The position numbers were made by a program, and so were the translations under genes. The notes beneath the pieces are model-generated. The model did no database searches, was not told the origin of the DNA, and saw only the letters and a program-made list of their open reading frames with translations. DNA of 43,988 nucleotides, from the NCBI GenBank assembly GCA_002796835.1, contig LUGL01000009.1, positions 2,483-46,470 of the forward strand. The letters run 5' to 3'. Positions 30,351-40,436 of the stretch are shown here, piece by piece. Position 1 is the stretch's first letter, and every line of letters starts with the position of its first letter. Source of the stretch: Elainella saxicola E1 (GTDB taxonomy: Bacteria; Cyanobacteriota; Cyanobacteriia; Elainellales; Elainellaceae).

Positions 30351-31496
30351 ATGTCTCCGCTCACGATTGGCGATCGTGCCCCTTGGTTCTCACCCACCGC
30401 AGCTACCTCCGAAGCGAGTGGCCAAGATTTCATCATGGGTGGTTATCGGGCAGTTTTATTCTTTTTCGGGAGCTCTCGTAATCCCTTAGTGAAACAGACC
30501 GTTGCGGCGTTTTGCACTGCTCAAGCTCGGTTTGAGCAACTCGGGATTCATTTTTTTGGGGTGAGTATTGATCCGAGCGATCGGGATTTGGAAGCAACGG
30601 TGCCACCAACGTCCCATTTTCACTGGTTGTGGGATTTTACCGGTGAAATCAGCATGCGTTATGGGCTGTGCCAGTTAGGGCAACAAGGTCAGGGAATTAC
30701 TTATGATCCAACATCTTTTGTAGTAAGCGAAAACCTACAGATCTTAAATGTATTTCCTCTCGAAACTCAGCTTACCCACGCTCAACAGGTCCTCAATTAT
30801 CTAGAAAGTTTGCCGCCTGCTCCACCACCACGCTTCATAACTCAGCAAGCGCCAATTATTTTGATTCCCAAAGTGTTTTCGCCAGAGCTTTGCCAGCACT
30901 TGATCGATCGCTACAAAGCGGACGGAGGCAGCGCATCTGGGTTTATGCGACAAGATGGGGAAAAGACGGTTGTTGCAGTCGATCCAAAAATTAAACGTCG
31001 CCGTGATTGGTTAATCACCGATGCCGATCTGATCCAGCAAATCAATCTGCTTCTCAGCCGCCGTATTGTGCCTGAAATAGAGAAAGCTTTTCAGTTTCGA
31101 GTCACCTGTTTCGAACGCTATGTTGTAGCTTGCTATGAGGAAACGAATCAAGGGTTCTTTCAACCCCATCGAGACAACACATCGATCGGAACTGCCCATC
31201 GTCGATTTGCGCTCTCTCTCAATTTAAATACGGGTTATCAAGGCGGTTGCCTGCGTTTTCCAGAGTATGGGGCCAATCTTTATGCTCCACCCCCCGGTAG
31301 CGCCGCCGTTTTTTCCTGTTCCCTCCTGCATGAAGCGACTCCAGTTATCCAGGGACAACGATTTGTGCTGCTGTCTTTTCTGTATAACGACGAGGATGCC
31401 AAGCTGCGAGAGCAAACTCAAAAACAAATTGTGCGTTCTGGGGTTGTGCCGCAGGGAGTCGGTAATGATCGCATTCAAACAACTCGCCCTAAATAA
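30351..31496 (+). CDS. Peroxiredoxin-like domain fused to a 2OG-Fe(II) dioxygenase
   Basis: A 381-residue two-domain protein. Residues 1-155 have the peroxiredoxin/AhpC fold (IGDRAPWFSPTA, GYRAVLFFFGSSRNPLVKQT, FGVSIDPSD), but the peroxidatic Cys motif is replaced by GSSRNP, so this half is probably not a peroxidase. Residues about 170-365 form a 2-oxoglutarate/Fe(II) dioxygenase of the prolyl 4-hydroxylase type: iron ligands His273 and Asp275 in QPHRDNT and His327 in SLLHEATPV, with 2OG-binding Arg337 in GQRFVL. It probably hydroxylates a protein or small molecule, with the first domain for binding or assembly. I use the ATG rather than the in-frame TTG 27 nt upstream because IGDRAPWF is the usual N-terminal motif. 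Confidence 0.87.
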   Translation: MSPLTIGDRAPWFSPTAATSEASGQDFIMGGYRAVLFFFGSSRNPLVKQTVAAFCTAQARFEQLGIHFFGVSIDPSDRDLEATVPPTSHFHWLWDFTGEISMRYGLCQLGQQGQGITYDPTSFVVSENLQILNVFPLETQLTHAQQVLNYLESLPPAPPPRFITQQAPIILIPKVFSPELCQHLIDRYKADGGSASGFMRQDGEKTVVAVDPKIKRRRDWLITDADLIQQINLLLSRRIVPEIEKAFQFRVTCFERYVVACYEETNQGFFQPHRDNTSIGTAHRRFALSLNLNTGYQGGCLRFPEYGANLYAPPPGSAAVFSCSLLHEATPVIQGQRFVLLSFLYNDEDAKLREQTQKQIVRSGVVPQGVGNDRIQTTRPK

Positions 31497-31501
31497 ACTC
31501 A

Positions 31502-31563
31502 CCCCGCTGCAAGCAACGGGGTATTCCGGTTCACAAGATCAAATACGAACGCCCCAAGGGGCG
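31502..31563 (+). repeat. Paired GC-rich palindromes, possible IS200/IS605-derived end or terminator
   Basis: Two palindromes, CCCCGxTGC-AA-GCAxCGGGG (31502-31521) and CGCCCC-AA-GGGGCG (31550-31563), sit just after the dioxygenase stop. They are followed by GAATTTAACCCG, a context reminiscent of cyanobacterial IS200/IS605 ends. No transposase is nearby. The first may also act as the terminator of the gene. Confidence 0.4.
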
Positions 31564-31809
31564 AGGAATTTAACCCGAAACAGATTAAAAACTCTATTCT
31601 GATCACGCTAGCCCGGTTTAAACACGGACAATCTAATAACGCAACGCAGTGAAGCAAGCCTTTTGAACCAGGGATGATTCAATGAGATCTTACTCTGGAG
31701 AGACGAGACCAAAGCAATATCGTTGTTATAACCGGATCAGGTAAAAAAGGCTTCCATGGTGCAAGTCTGCATGGAGGACAAGGGATAAACATGCGGTTGG
31801 GAAAGGGCA

Positions 31810-32202
31810 ATGAGCAATTTAGCAACGGTACCGACTTTAAACTATAGCGATCGGATTCATACAGAAATTGCAGTCCCTTCAGAATCTGGTACGGCAGGTC
31901 AAACCAATGCCTCACCGACGGATCCGTTCTGGCTGCTACTTCCAGCCTCTATTTTTTTCCTGTTGCTGCCTGCTGTGTTAACGTTCAGTGACATTAAAAC
32001 AAGTTGGAAGCATTGGCAACATCATCGCAAGATAAATGCAATTATTCCTTGTAGGGGTTGTCACTTCTTCAACACGAATATTCGCCTAAATTGCGCTGTC
32101 CATCCTTGCAAGGTGCTGACGGAGACTGCTGTCAACTGTCCTGATTTCAAACCGAAAGAAACACAAAAGCATCATCAACAAAAGCATATTGATAATAAGT
32201 AG
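31810..32202 (+). CDS. Single-span membrane protein with Cys-rich tail
   Basis: A 130-residue protein with one membrane segment (about 40-59, FWLLLPASIFFLLLPAVLTF) and a basic, His-rich C-terminal region. The tail holds five cysteines (81, 84, 95, 100, 110) in the pattern CRGCHFFN-x7-CAVHPC-x9-CPDF. Small cyanobacterial proteins with a similar C-x2-C...CAVHP motif are common in my recollection but have no assigned function; the spacing could suit metal or cluster binding. A GGGAAAGGG purine tract lies just before the ATG. The extreme C-terminus is Lys/His/Gln-rich. Confidence 0.7.
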   Translation: MSNLATVPTLNYSDRIHTEIAVPSESGTAGQTNASPTDPFWLLLPASIFFLLLPAVLTFSDIKTSWKHWQHHRKINAIIPCRGCHFFNTNIRLNCAVHPCKVLTETAVNCPDFKPKETQKHHQQKHIDNK

Positions 32203-32519
32203 CTATCTGAGGTTTGACAGTTTTGAATAAAAAAGTAAACATCAGAAATCATACCATATTTTTGTATTTAATTTAACATTAAATCTATGATTAAGCGACG
32301 ATTTTCTACTTATGTATATTCTAGATTATGAATTTATTCATGAATAGAATTGTGAAAAAATAGATCTTTGCAAGGCAAGTATTGGTTGTTTAAAAAACTA
32401 CATAGAGGGCAACGGGTAGTTCGCAACATCAATTTTTAGCTTCCCAGGTAACGATCTATTGCAGGCCGTAAAAGGATGCGTTATACAAGAGGGCGTTGAT
32501 TTTTTAGCCCGTTGTTAGT
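32203..32519. other. AT-rich spacer upstream of the SH3b gene
   Basis: 317 bp of mostly AT-rich DNA without a supportable gene or RNA structure. It presumably includes the promoter of the SH3b gene. Confidence 0.3.
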
Positions 32520-33296
32520 ATGGAACGCAGTCAGGCTTTTACAGTTTGGATCACGACAACCACGTTTCTGTCCATCTGTAACTCACCCGTTTGGGCAGCA
32601 GCGGGACCAGAGCAGATCAGGGCTTGTACAAATGCCGTGGTGGTTGAGTTGCAGGGGGTACCGCGATCGGAAGTGACGGTGACTGCGGATCCGGCGAACA
32701 ATTCAGAGTTCGTGAACTGGCAAACAAAAGATGGTAGAGCAGGGTTTTGCCGGGTTGAACCCGATGGATCGGTTGATCAATTTGGCATTGACCAGGCTGC
32801 AATCACCAATCCGGACCCAGTTTCAACTTATACCATTCCCGATCGATCGGGTGCTTTAGTGACAGTCACAACGGATAGCGGCGAACTGAACGTGCGGCAA
32901 AGCCCTGGTGGCGAGATCATTAGAACCGTGCCGAATGGGGATTCACTAACGTTAACTGGTCAGACTAGTGGAGAATGGGTCGAGTTGGAAGGTGGCGGTT
33001 GGGTTTCCCGATTTCTTGTGACACCCGTTGACTCAGGCACTTCATTGTCATTTAATCTCCATCACGCCAGTCCTGAGTCAAGTTCAAGCCCAGCATCTCC
33101 GAATCAGGTGATTTCTTCAAATCAGGCGATCGTTGCAACCGGTGGGGCAGGTTTATATGTGCGACAGACTGCCAATGGCGAAATTGTTGGTTCGATCGCA
33201 GATGGTAGTGTTGTCACGCTAACCGGACAGCGGAGCGGAGAATGGGTCGAGTTGGAAGGTGGCGGTTGGGTTTCTGAAGCCTATCTCCAGTATTAG
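32520..33296 (+). CDS. Exported protein with two SH3b domains
   Basis: A 258-residue protein with a signal peptide (hydrophobic core about 8-22, cleavage plausible after VWA at 26). The first part (about 30-100) has one Cys pair and a YxF-type fold I cannot name (RACTNAVVVELQGV, GFCRVEPDGSVDQF). Two bacterial SH3 (SH3b) domains follow, at about 114-168 and 202-258, each with LNVRQ or LYVRQ, G-EI, LTLTGQ and EWVELEGGGWVS. SH3b domains often bind peptidoglycan or other wall ligands. The two domains share 38 nt of identical DNA. No enzymatic domain is present. Confidence 0.82.
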   Translation: MERSQAFTVWITTTTFLSICNSPVWAAAGPEQIRACTNAVVVELQGVPRSEVTVTADPANNSEFVNWQTKDGRAGFCRVEPDGSVDQFGIDQAAITNPDPVSTYTIPDRSGALVTVTTDSGELNVRQSPGGEIIRTVPNGDSLTLTGQTSGEWVELEGGGWVSRFLVTPVDSGTSLSFNLHHASPESSSSPASPNQVISSNQAIVATGGAGLYVRQTANGEIVGSIADGSVVTLTGQRSGEWVELEGGGWVSEAYLQY

Positions 33297-34232
33297 GAGC
33301 TTAAGTATTAGAAGCTCAAGGCTGAACCTCAACAGGCTGGTCCGATCGCCATTCAATCTTTTGGGTAGAAATTCCTATTAGAACGATGGGGTTAGAGTGT
33401 GAAAATCCTGACTGAAACCTGCTCAATTCTGACAGAGGTCAACTAGTGGCTTGCTCGTGGCTTGAAAGTTTATATCAGAGTTGATCAAGCTAGCGATTGC
33501 CTCTTAAGCGCGGGTTTCCATAGGAACTTGTGCATTTTGAGTCGGGAAAGTGAGTGCCATTTCTATTAAAAGCAAGTACTTGAAAAGCAACTCGGTTAAA
33601 ACAGAAATTAGTCAAAAGAATTGGTTAATCCATAGCTTTTTATTTGCAAATAATCGGGAATGAAGAGCTATTTTATTCGGTGACTTCAAGTAACTTAAAA
33701 GAATTTGGATCAAGATTTGTTGAGCCGCTTTTCTGCAATAAGAACATCGAAATTACTCAAGATGAACTATTGCAAACTACTTTCAGTTAGGGAGCTCAAC
33801 CTAGCGCCTAAGTGGAACCTACGCAAGCTTACTTCTCGACTTATTGCAACAAAATACTGTTAAGTTGGCTGGTCAAAATCGACTGGGTTTAACCCTGCAA
33901 TTTTTGTCTCGTTCAGGTAGAACAGCTCTAGAGAACTAGACCGATTGAAATGGAGCTTATTTATATGATGAGCGGTTACTCTCAAAATTGTCAACAAATG
34001 TAAAGCAATGCTGCTGATTTTTTATCAATTTGTGTCAGATGTGGAATTTAGTTCACATTTGGACTGGGTTTTCTGGTAAAAACGCTAATGTAACGTTTTG
34101 CATTTAAGAGAGCAGTTGTCGCGGTACAGGTTGGGAATGGAGCTTCAAAAACCCTGCAATTTCTGTGCTTGTGACTGCTGACCTTGAACTGCCTCAACGT
34201 TGCTGACAGCTTTTGAGAAGGAGCCTAACCGC
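33297..34232. promoter_or_regulatory. Long upstream region of chlH
   Basis: 936 bp without a supportable gene. A 15-bp imperfect direct repeat (33289-33318) overlaps the SH3b stop. The rest is AT-rich and probably carries the chlH promoter and 5' leader; I could not place the promoter elements with confidence. Confidence 0.4.
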
Positions 34233-37200
34233 ATGTTCACTCACGTCAAGCCCACTATCAGACATATCGCCCCCGATAGTCTCCAGGGGCGATCGCTGAT
34301 CAAGGTGGTCTATGTCGTGTTAGAGCCGCAATACCAAAGTTCACTCTCTGCGGCAGTTCGATCGATCAATCAAAATAATCCCGATTTAGCAATTGAAATT
34401 AGTGGCTATCTATTAGAAGAGCTGCGCAGTCCCGAAAACTATGAGGCGTTCCAGCAAGATGTGGCAGCAGCCAATATCTTCATCGCCTCTCTGATTTTTA
34501 TTGAGGAATTGGCAGATAAGGTGGTGGCAGCAGTTGAACCTCATCGCGATCGATTGAGTGTAGCTGTAGTTTTCCCCTCTATGCCGCAAGTAATGCGTCT
34601 CAACAAGATGGGTAGCTTTTCGATGGCCCAAATTGGCCAGTCCAAGAGCCTCATCTCTGGCTTCATGAAAAAGCGCAAAGAGAAATCGGGTGCGGGTTTC
34701 CAGGATGCCATGCTGAAGCTGTTGCGTACGCTGCCTCAGGTGCTGAAATATCTGCCGATGGATAAGGCACAGGATGCTCGCAACTTTATGCTGAGCTTCC
34801 AGTATTGGTTGGGCGGATCGCCAGAAAACCTGGAAAACTTCCTGCTGATGCTGGCCGATAAATATTATGTGGTCAAGCTCGATCGCACCACGCCATTGAA
34901 GTACCGCGATCCCGTTACCTATCCTGATGTCGGGATCTGGCATCCGCTGGCTCCTCAAATGTTTGAGGATCTGAAGGAATACCTCAACTGGTTCAGTTCT
35001 CGACCAGATGTTGCAGCAGATGTGAAAGATCCGCTCTCGCCTTGCGTTGGGCTGGTGCTGCAGCGGACTCACTTGGTGACAGGGGATGATGCCCACTATG
35101 TCGCCATGGTGCAGGAACTGGAATCGATGGGATCGAAGGTCATCCCCGTCTTTGCCGGTGGACTGGACTTCTCGAAGCCAATTGATGCCTTCTTTTACGA
35201 TCCTCTAACTAAATCGACGATCGTTGATGTCGTAATTTCGCTAACGGGTTTTGCACTCGTGGGTGGTCCGGCTCGACAAGATCATCCAAAGGCTGTGGAA
35301 GCCTTGCAGCGGCTGAATCGTCCCTATATGGTGGCGCTGCCGCTGGTCTTCCAAACTACTGAAGAGTGGCAAGATAGCGATTTGGGGCTGCATCCGATTC
35401 AGGTGGCGCTGCAAATTGCCATTCCTGAACTGGATGGGGCGATCGAACCGATCATTCTTTCAGGTCGCGATGGCAACACAGGTAAAGCGATTGCCCTTCA
35501 GGATCGGGTTGAAGCGATTGCCCAGCGAGCGATGAAGTGGGGTAATCTGCGCCGCAAGCCCAAGCTCCATAAAAAGGTGGCGATCACAGTGTTTAGCTTC
35601 CCGCCGGATAAAGGGAATGTTGGCACTGCCGCCTATCTGGATGTGTTTGGCTCCATTTACGAAGTGATGCAGTCGCTCCGGCGTAATGGTTACGACGTAC
35701 AGGACCTGCCAGATTCCGCAGAGGCGCTCATGGAGGCTGTGATTCATGATGCCCAGGCTCAATACAGCAGTCCAGAGCTAAACATTGCCTACCGCATGTC
35801 TGTGCCGGAATATGAAAAGCTGACGCCCTATCACCATCGCTTAGAGGAATCCTGGGGACCAGCTCCGGGCCATTTGAATACGGACGGGCAAAATCTGCTG
35901 GTGTTTGGCAAATCCTTTGGCAATGTCTTTATCGGTGTACAGCCTACTTTTGGTTACGAGGGCGATCCGATGCGGCTGTTGTTCTCGCGATCGGCCAGTC
36001 CTCACCATGGTTTCGCGGCCTACTACACCTATCTGGAGCATATCTGGCAAGCGGATGCCGTGCTGCATTTTGGTACGCATGGCTCGCTGGAATTTATGCC
36101 CGGTAAGCAAATGGGCATGTCGGGTGAGTGCTATCCCGATAGCCTGATCGGAACGATTCCCAACCTTTACTACTATGCGGCCAACAACCCCTCGGAAGCG
36201 ACGATCGCCAAACGCCGCAGCTATGCCGAAACGATCAGCTACCTGACGCCTCCGGCTGAAAATGCGGGCCTGTACAAAGGTCTGAAGGAGCTGAGCGAAT
36301 TGATCGCCTCCTATCAAACTTTGAAGGATAGCGGTCGGGCTGTACCGATCGTGAATGCGATCATCGACAAATGCCGCTTGGTGAACCTGGACAAGGACAT
36401 CACGCTGCCGGAAGGCGACGATACCTCAAATCTCTCTGCCGAAGAGCGGGATACGCTGGTGGGTAAGGTTTACATCAAGCTGATGGAAATTGAGTCTCGT
36501 CTGCTGCCCTGTGGTCTGCATGTGATTGGCAAGGCTCCCACGGCAGAAGAAGCGATCGCAACATTGGTCAACATTGCCGGGATCGATCGGCCAGAAGATG
36601 GCATCCAGAGTTTGCTGCGAATCATTGCTGCCAGCATGGGCCGCGACATTGACGACATCTACCGCAATAGCGATCGGGGTGTGCTGGAAGATGTGCAGCT
36701 GCTGTATGACATCAACCAGGCTTGTCGGGCGGCTGTGACTGCCATGGTGAAAGAGCAGATCGATGCAGAAGGTCGGATCTCAAGGGTATCCAAGCTAAAC
36801 TTCTTTAACCTGGGCCGGAAAGAACCCTGGATTGAAGCGTTGCAGGAGGCAGGCTATCCGAAAGTGGATCCAGACGCGATCAAGCCTTTGTTCGAATACC
36901 TGGAGTTCTGTCTCAAGCAGGTAGTGGCCGACAACGAGTTAGGGGCATTGCTGAAGGCGCTGGAAGGTGAATATATTCTGCCGGGACCGGGCGGTGATCC
37001 GATTCGCAATCCGGACGTTTTGCCCACCGGGAAAAACATTCACGCGCTGGATCCGCAATCGATTCCAACGACAGCAGCAGTACAGTCGGCTCAAATTGTG
37101 GTCGATCGTCTACTGGCCCGTGAGCGAACGGAAAACGGCGGCAACTATCCGGAAACCATTTCCTTTGTGCTTTGGGGTACGGATAACATCAAAACCTACG

Positions 37201-38216
37201 GGGAATCGCTGGCGCAGGTGATGCTGCTGGTGGGTGTGCGGCCTGTGCCCGATGCCCTCGGTCGAGTCAACAAACTGGAGCTGATTTCGCTGGAAGAACT
37301 GGGTCGTCCCCGCATTGATGTGGTGGTCAACTGCTCTGGTGTCTTCCGCGATCTGTTCATTAACCAGATGAATTTGCTCGATCGGGCGATCAAAATGGCG
37401 GCAGAAATCGATGAGCCGATCGAAATGAACTTTGTCCGCAAACATGCGCTAAAGCAGGCGGATGAACTGGGCGTTAATCTGCGGCAGGCAGCCACGCGCG
37501 TTTTCTCGAATGCCTCTGGCTCTTATGCGGCCAATGTCAACTTGGCGGTGGAAAACAGCACCTGGGAAAGCGAGTCCGAATTACAAGACATGTATCTAGC
37601 TCGCAAGTCCTTTGCCTTCAATGCCGATAATCCCGGCATGATGGATCAGTCGCGTGGTATTTTCGAGGCGGCCTTGAAGACGGTGGATGTCACCTTCCAG
37701 AATCTTGACTCCTCGGAGATTTCCCTGACGGATGTGTCGCACTATTTCGACTCCGATCCCACAAAGGTTGTCTCTAATCTGCGCGGAGATGGCAAAAAGC
37801 CTGCTTCCTACATTGCCGATACGACGACTGCAAACGCTCAGGTGCGCACTCTATCAGAAACTGTGCGACTGGACGCCCGCACAAAACTGCTGAATCCCAA
37901 GTGGTATGAAGGCATGCTGTCCCATGGCTATGAAGGTGTGCGCGAATTGTCGAAACGGCTGGTCAACACCATGGGCTGGTCGGCTACCGCAGGTGCAGTC
38001 GATAACTGGATCTACGAAGACACCAACGCTACCTTCATCCAAGATGAGGCGATGCGTAACCGATTGATGAATCTCAACCCGCACTCATTCCGTAAGGTTG
38101 TCGGCACATTGTTAGAAGTGAATGGTCGTGGCTACTGGGAAACCAGCGAAGAAAACCTCGATCTGCTGCGGCAACTCTATCAAGAAGTGGAAGATCGGAT
38201 TGAAGGGATTGAATAA
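34233..38216 (+). CDS. chlH: Magnesium chelatase subunit ChlH
   Basis: A 1327-residue large subunit of Mg-chelatase, the usual length for cyanobacterial ChlH. It binds protoporphyrin IX and, with ChlI and ChlD and ATP, inserts Mg2+, the first committed step of chlorophyll synthesis. The N-terminal domain ([15 protein letters not shown] onward) and the CobN/Mg-chelatase domain (from about 190) are both present, including [17 protein letters not shown] (about 612-628) and a C-terminal [20 protein letters not shown]. It is complete with no breaks. The ATG is supported by GAGAAGGAG 9 nt upstream; a TTG 33 nt earlier is in frame but unlikely. Codon use is more GC-rich than in neighbours, as expected for a highly expressed gene. 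It ends at a strong terminator. Confidence 0.98.
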   Translation: MFTHVKPTIRHIAPDSLQGRSLIKVVYVVLEPQYQSSLSAAVRSINQNNPDLAIEISGYLLEELRSPENYEAFQQDVAAANIFIASLIFIEELADKVVAAVEPHRDRLSVAVVFPSMPQVMRLNKMGSFSMAQIGQSKSLISGFMKKRKEKSGAGFQDAMLKLLRTLPQVLKYLPMDKAQDARNFMLSFQYWLGGSPENLENFLLMLADKYYVVKLDRTTPLKYRDPVTYPDVGIWHPLAPQMFEDLKEYLNWFSSRPDVAADVKDPLSPCVGLVLQRTHLVTGDDAHYVAMVQELESMGSKVIPVFAGGLDFSKPIDAFFYDPLTKSTIVDVVISLTGFALVGGPARQDHPKAVEALQRLNRPYMVALPLVFQTTEEWQDSDLGLHPIQVALQIAIPELDGAIEPIILSGRDGNTGKAIALQDRVEAIAQRAMKWGNLRRKPKLHKKVAITVFSFPPDKGNVGTAAYLDVFGSIYEVMQSLRRNGYDVQDLPDSAEALMEAVIHDAQAQYSSPELNIAYRMSVPEYEKLTPYHHRLEESWGPAPGHLNTDGQNLLVFGKSFGNVFIGVQPTFGYEGDPMRLLFSRSASPHHGFAAYYTYLEHIWQADAVLHFGTHGSLEFMPGKQMGMSGECYPDSLIGTIPNLYYYAANNPSEATIAKRRSYAETISYLTPPAENAGLYKGLKELSELIASYQTLKDSGRAVPIVNAIIDKCRLVNLDKDITLPEGDDTSNLSAEERDTLVGKVYIKLMEIESRLLPCGLHVIGKAPTAEEAIATLVNIAGIDRPEDGIQSLLRIIAASMGRDIDDIYRNSDRGVLEDVQLLYDINQACRAAVTAMVKEQIDAEGRISRVSKLNFFNLGRKEPWIEALQEAGYPKVDPDAIKPLFEYLEFCLKQVVADNELGALLKALEGEYILPGPGGDPIRNPDVLPTGKNIHALDPQSIPTTAAVQSAQIVVDRLLARERTENGGNYPETISFVLWGTDNIKTYGESLAQVMLLVGVRPVPDALGRVNKLELISLEELGRPRIDVVVNCSGVFRDLFINQMNLLDRAIKMAAEIDEPIEMNFVRKHALKQADELGVNLRQAATRVFSNASGSYAANVNLAVENSTWESESELQDMYLARKSFAFNADNPGMMDQSRGIFEAALKTVDVTFQNLDSSEISLTDVSHYFDSDPTKVVSNLRGDGKKPASYIADTTTANAQVRTLSETVRLDARTKLLNPKWYEGMLSHGYEGVRELSKRLVNTMGWSATAGAVDNWIYEDTNATFIQDEAMRNRLMNLNPHSFRKVVGTLLEVNGRGYWETSEENLDLLRQLYQEVEDRIEGIE

Positions 38217-38281
38217 AAGCGATCGCCTTTTGATTTGCTTCGTTTGAAACCAAGCAGAAACTGAATGAGGCCCAGATAAAT

Positions 38282-38327
38282 AAAGAGCTGGAAGTGAATC
38301 AACTCCTTCTAGCTCTTTTTTGTTTTT
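38282..38327 (+). terminator. Intrinsic terminator of chlH
   Basis: A 13-bp stem with one G-U pair (38282-38294 with 38306-38318) has an 11-nt loop and is followed by a T-rich run. It is bracketed by HIP1 sites at 38219-38226 and 38339-38346. Confidence 0.9.
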
Positions 38328-38357
38328 CCCTTCTGTATGCGATCGCCTCTTGCGTAT

Positions 38358-40273
38358 TCAAAAGGCAAAGGTGGTTCGAAGCGTTGCAATCACTGCGTCA
38401 GGGTTGTCGGCATCTTGATCAGGGGCAGTCAACCAGATAATACCCGGTGTGATCGAAATATTGTCGTTGAGCTGGTGTCGATAGAATGCTTCGATATGGA
38501 GTGGCACATCTACATCAAAATCTTGAGGATTACCTCCCATGTGAGTCAAGTATGGTTCTGCACCGATTGCTAAACCCAGTAGATTGCCATCTTGGCCGAG
38601 ATCTCGGAAGGCAAAAGTCAAGGCATAGGTGAGAATATTGCCATCGCCGCGCTCAATTAACCGGGTGTAGTAGGTGCCAAACCAACCGCTGAGGATAAAG
38701 CTTGAATTGGGTTGCCAGGAAAATTGAGCCGAATAGCCATTTGTAACAACCGGATCCTGGGGGACGCCAAGGTTCTCTCCAGTTAATAAATCTTGTCCTG
38801 CTAGAGATATTGGCAACGGCTGTTCCTGTAGAACCTAACCCATTATTGTTAAAGCCAAACCTTCCTCCTGGCGCATAGTCGTGAACGTAAACACCTGCCA
38901 AAGATAGGTTATCTGTGACTTAGTTGTCCTAATACACCATAACCTCCGTTAAACAGCCCATTCCCTGGAGCAGGATTGTTCACGGTTCCTCCATCAGCAA
39001 GGTAGCCTGCTGCAAGTTGGAGAGAATTGCCAATGTCATAGTTGAACACAACCCCTGTTCCACCGCCTGCAAGCAAATACACTGGATCATGGCGCGCAAA
39101 TGTGCCGATCGCTCCAGTCCCTTCATCGCTCGTATAGAGTCCATTAAGTACTGGGGCATAGAAATAGTAAGGATTGCGCCCAGTTCCAACGTTGACCATT
39201 AAGCGATCGCCGACGGGAAAAGAGTAGCCTGCGGCCAGGAAGAGTAATTCGTTATCTGTGGTTGCGCCAGTTGTTGAAGTGAGTCCTCCTTCTTGTGTTG
39301 AGATAGTTTCTGTAAGGCTGCCATCTGGTGCAGTGACTTCCAGACCTGGTAAGTCAAACCCACCTGTGTCGAAACCATTGCCGATCGCATTACCGGCATA
39401 GATTCCCATCAACAAACTATCTCGTCCCGTGAAGCTGGCATTCAATAGGAGCCGATAGCGGTATTGGCCAATGAGCTGATTATCCGATCCATCCACAAAG
39501 GCATCAGAAAGGGCCATGATCGCACTACCGCTTAATTTCACGGTTGTCGAGAATTGGTTTGCTTCCAGTTCTGACGTTCTTGCTTCTAATACATCCACTC
39601 GTCCACGCAGTTGGGCCAGTTCTGCCGCAAATTCTTCCTGAAGTCGTTGCAGGGTTGCCAAATCTTCTTTTGTGGCTAAATCCGCAGTGCTGGCCGCTAA
39701 GAGTTCATTGATCTGATCTAGACAGGCATTCACCCCTGCCGCAAATTCGAACCGAGACAACGCTCGCTGTCCTCGATATGTTTCATCCGGATAGCCCACA
39801 ATACAACCATAACGTTCCACGAGAGATTGCAAGGCTTGATAAGCCCAATCGGTGGGCTGCACGTCGCTAAGCTGGCTAGCGGATGTCAACTGCCCTATTG
39901 TGTTCGAGGTTGGCTCTGGTTCATTCCCTGATCCAGTTGGGTGGGGATCGATCGGAAGCAGCGCATCGTGGTTGGCTTGAACCGCTTCAATCAGCTGTTT
40001 CGTCTCGCTGATCCGTATCGCTTCGTTTGTTTGCGTCCTCTCTATTTGTGTCCTCTCTACAGTCGGTATAGTCTCGACTGGCCCTGCTGCGGGTTGAACT
40101 GTAGGTCTATCAACTTCAACTTCACGGGTTGATGTAGACTGATCAAATTCTGGGTCAGCATGAGTTTGTTCGTTTGCCCAAACTGGCATCGCTAGCGGGA
40201 TTGTAGCAAACCAAGAGAATATTCCTAGAAACACAATGAGTGTATTAGGATCAATATTTTTTAGTCTAATCAA
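38358..40273 (-). pseudogene. Frameshifted SLH/OprB-type porin (iron uptake porin family)
   Basis: The gene reads as one cyanobacterial outer-membrane porin split over three frames. The first frame has a signal peptide (about 1-33), an SLH domain (about 133-185, DWAYQALQSLVERYGCIVGYP), a coiled coil (about 190-240) and the first part of an OprB beta barrel, and stops at about 38909 after GQLSHR. The barrel resumes in a second frame near 38906 (TDNLSLAGVYVHDYAPG) and changes frame again near 38820 (SLAGQDLLTGEN) to reach the natural end, VIATLRTTFAF. Each shift equals +1 (or -2). Such porins anchor to the cell wall by SLH and pass solutes or iron. As written the protein is truncated; a sequencing error is possible but two shifts are needed. 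Confidence 0.82.
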
Positions 40274-40436
40274 TTTATCACCCTCACCCTTATATCTTTT
40301 GACCTGTTCTTGCGGTTTAAACCAACAGCTACATCATGTTTTGAACAGTAAGGCTGGCTCCCCAAGTCTGAGCGTTGGGATGAACCAGCTATATCAATGG
40401 GGAGCACCCCTGCGGTCGCTGCTGCCTTCGCCGTGT

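Noticed and set aside
34413-35096. Long antisense frame inside chlH
   Set aside because: chlH is complete and certain here. Antisense frames of this length are common opposite GC-richer coding DNA.
40374-40388. 15-nt match to 43529-43543
   Set aside because: One match of this length is expected by chance in 44 kb; no longer homology surrounds it.
40357-40405. Inverted repeat GCTCCCCA/TGGGGAGC after the choloylglycine-hydrolase-type gene
   Set aside because: The arms match perfectly, but the loop of over 30 nt and lack of a T-run make it a weak terminator candidate.
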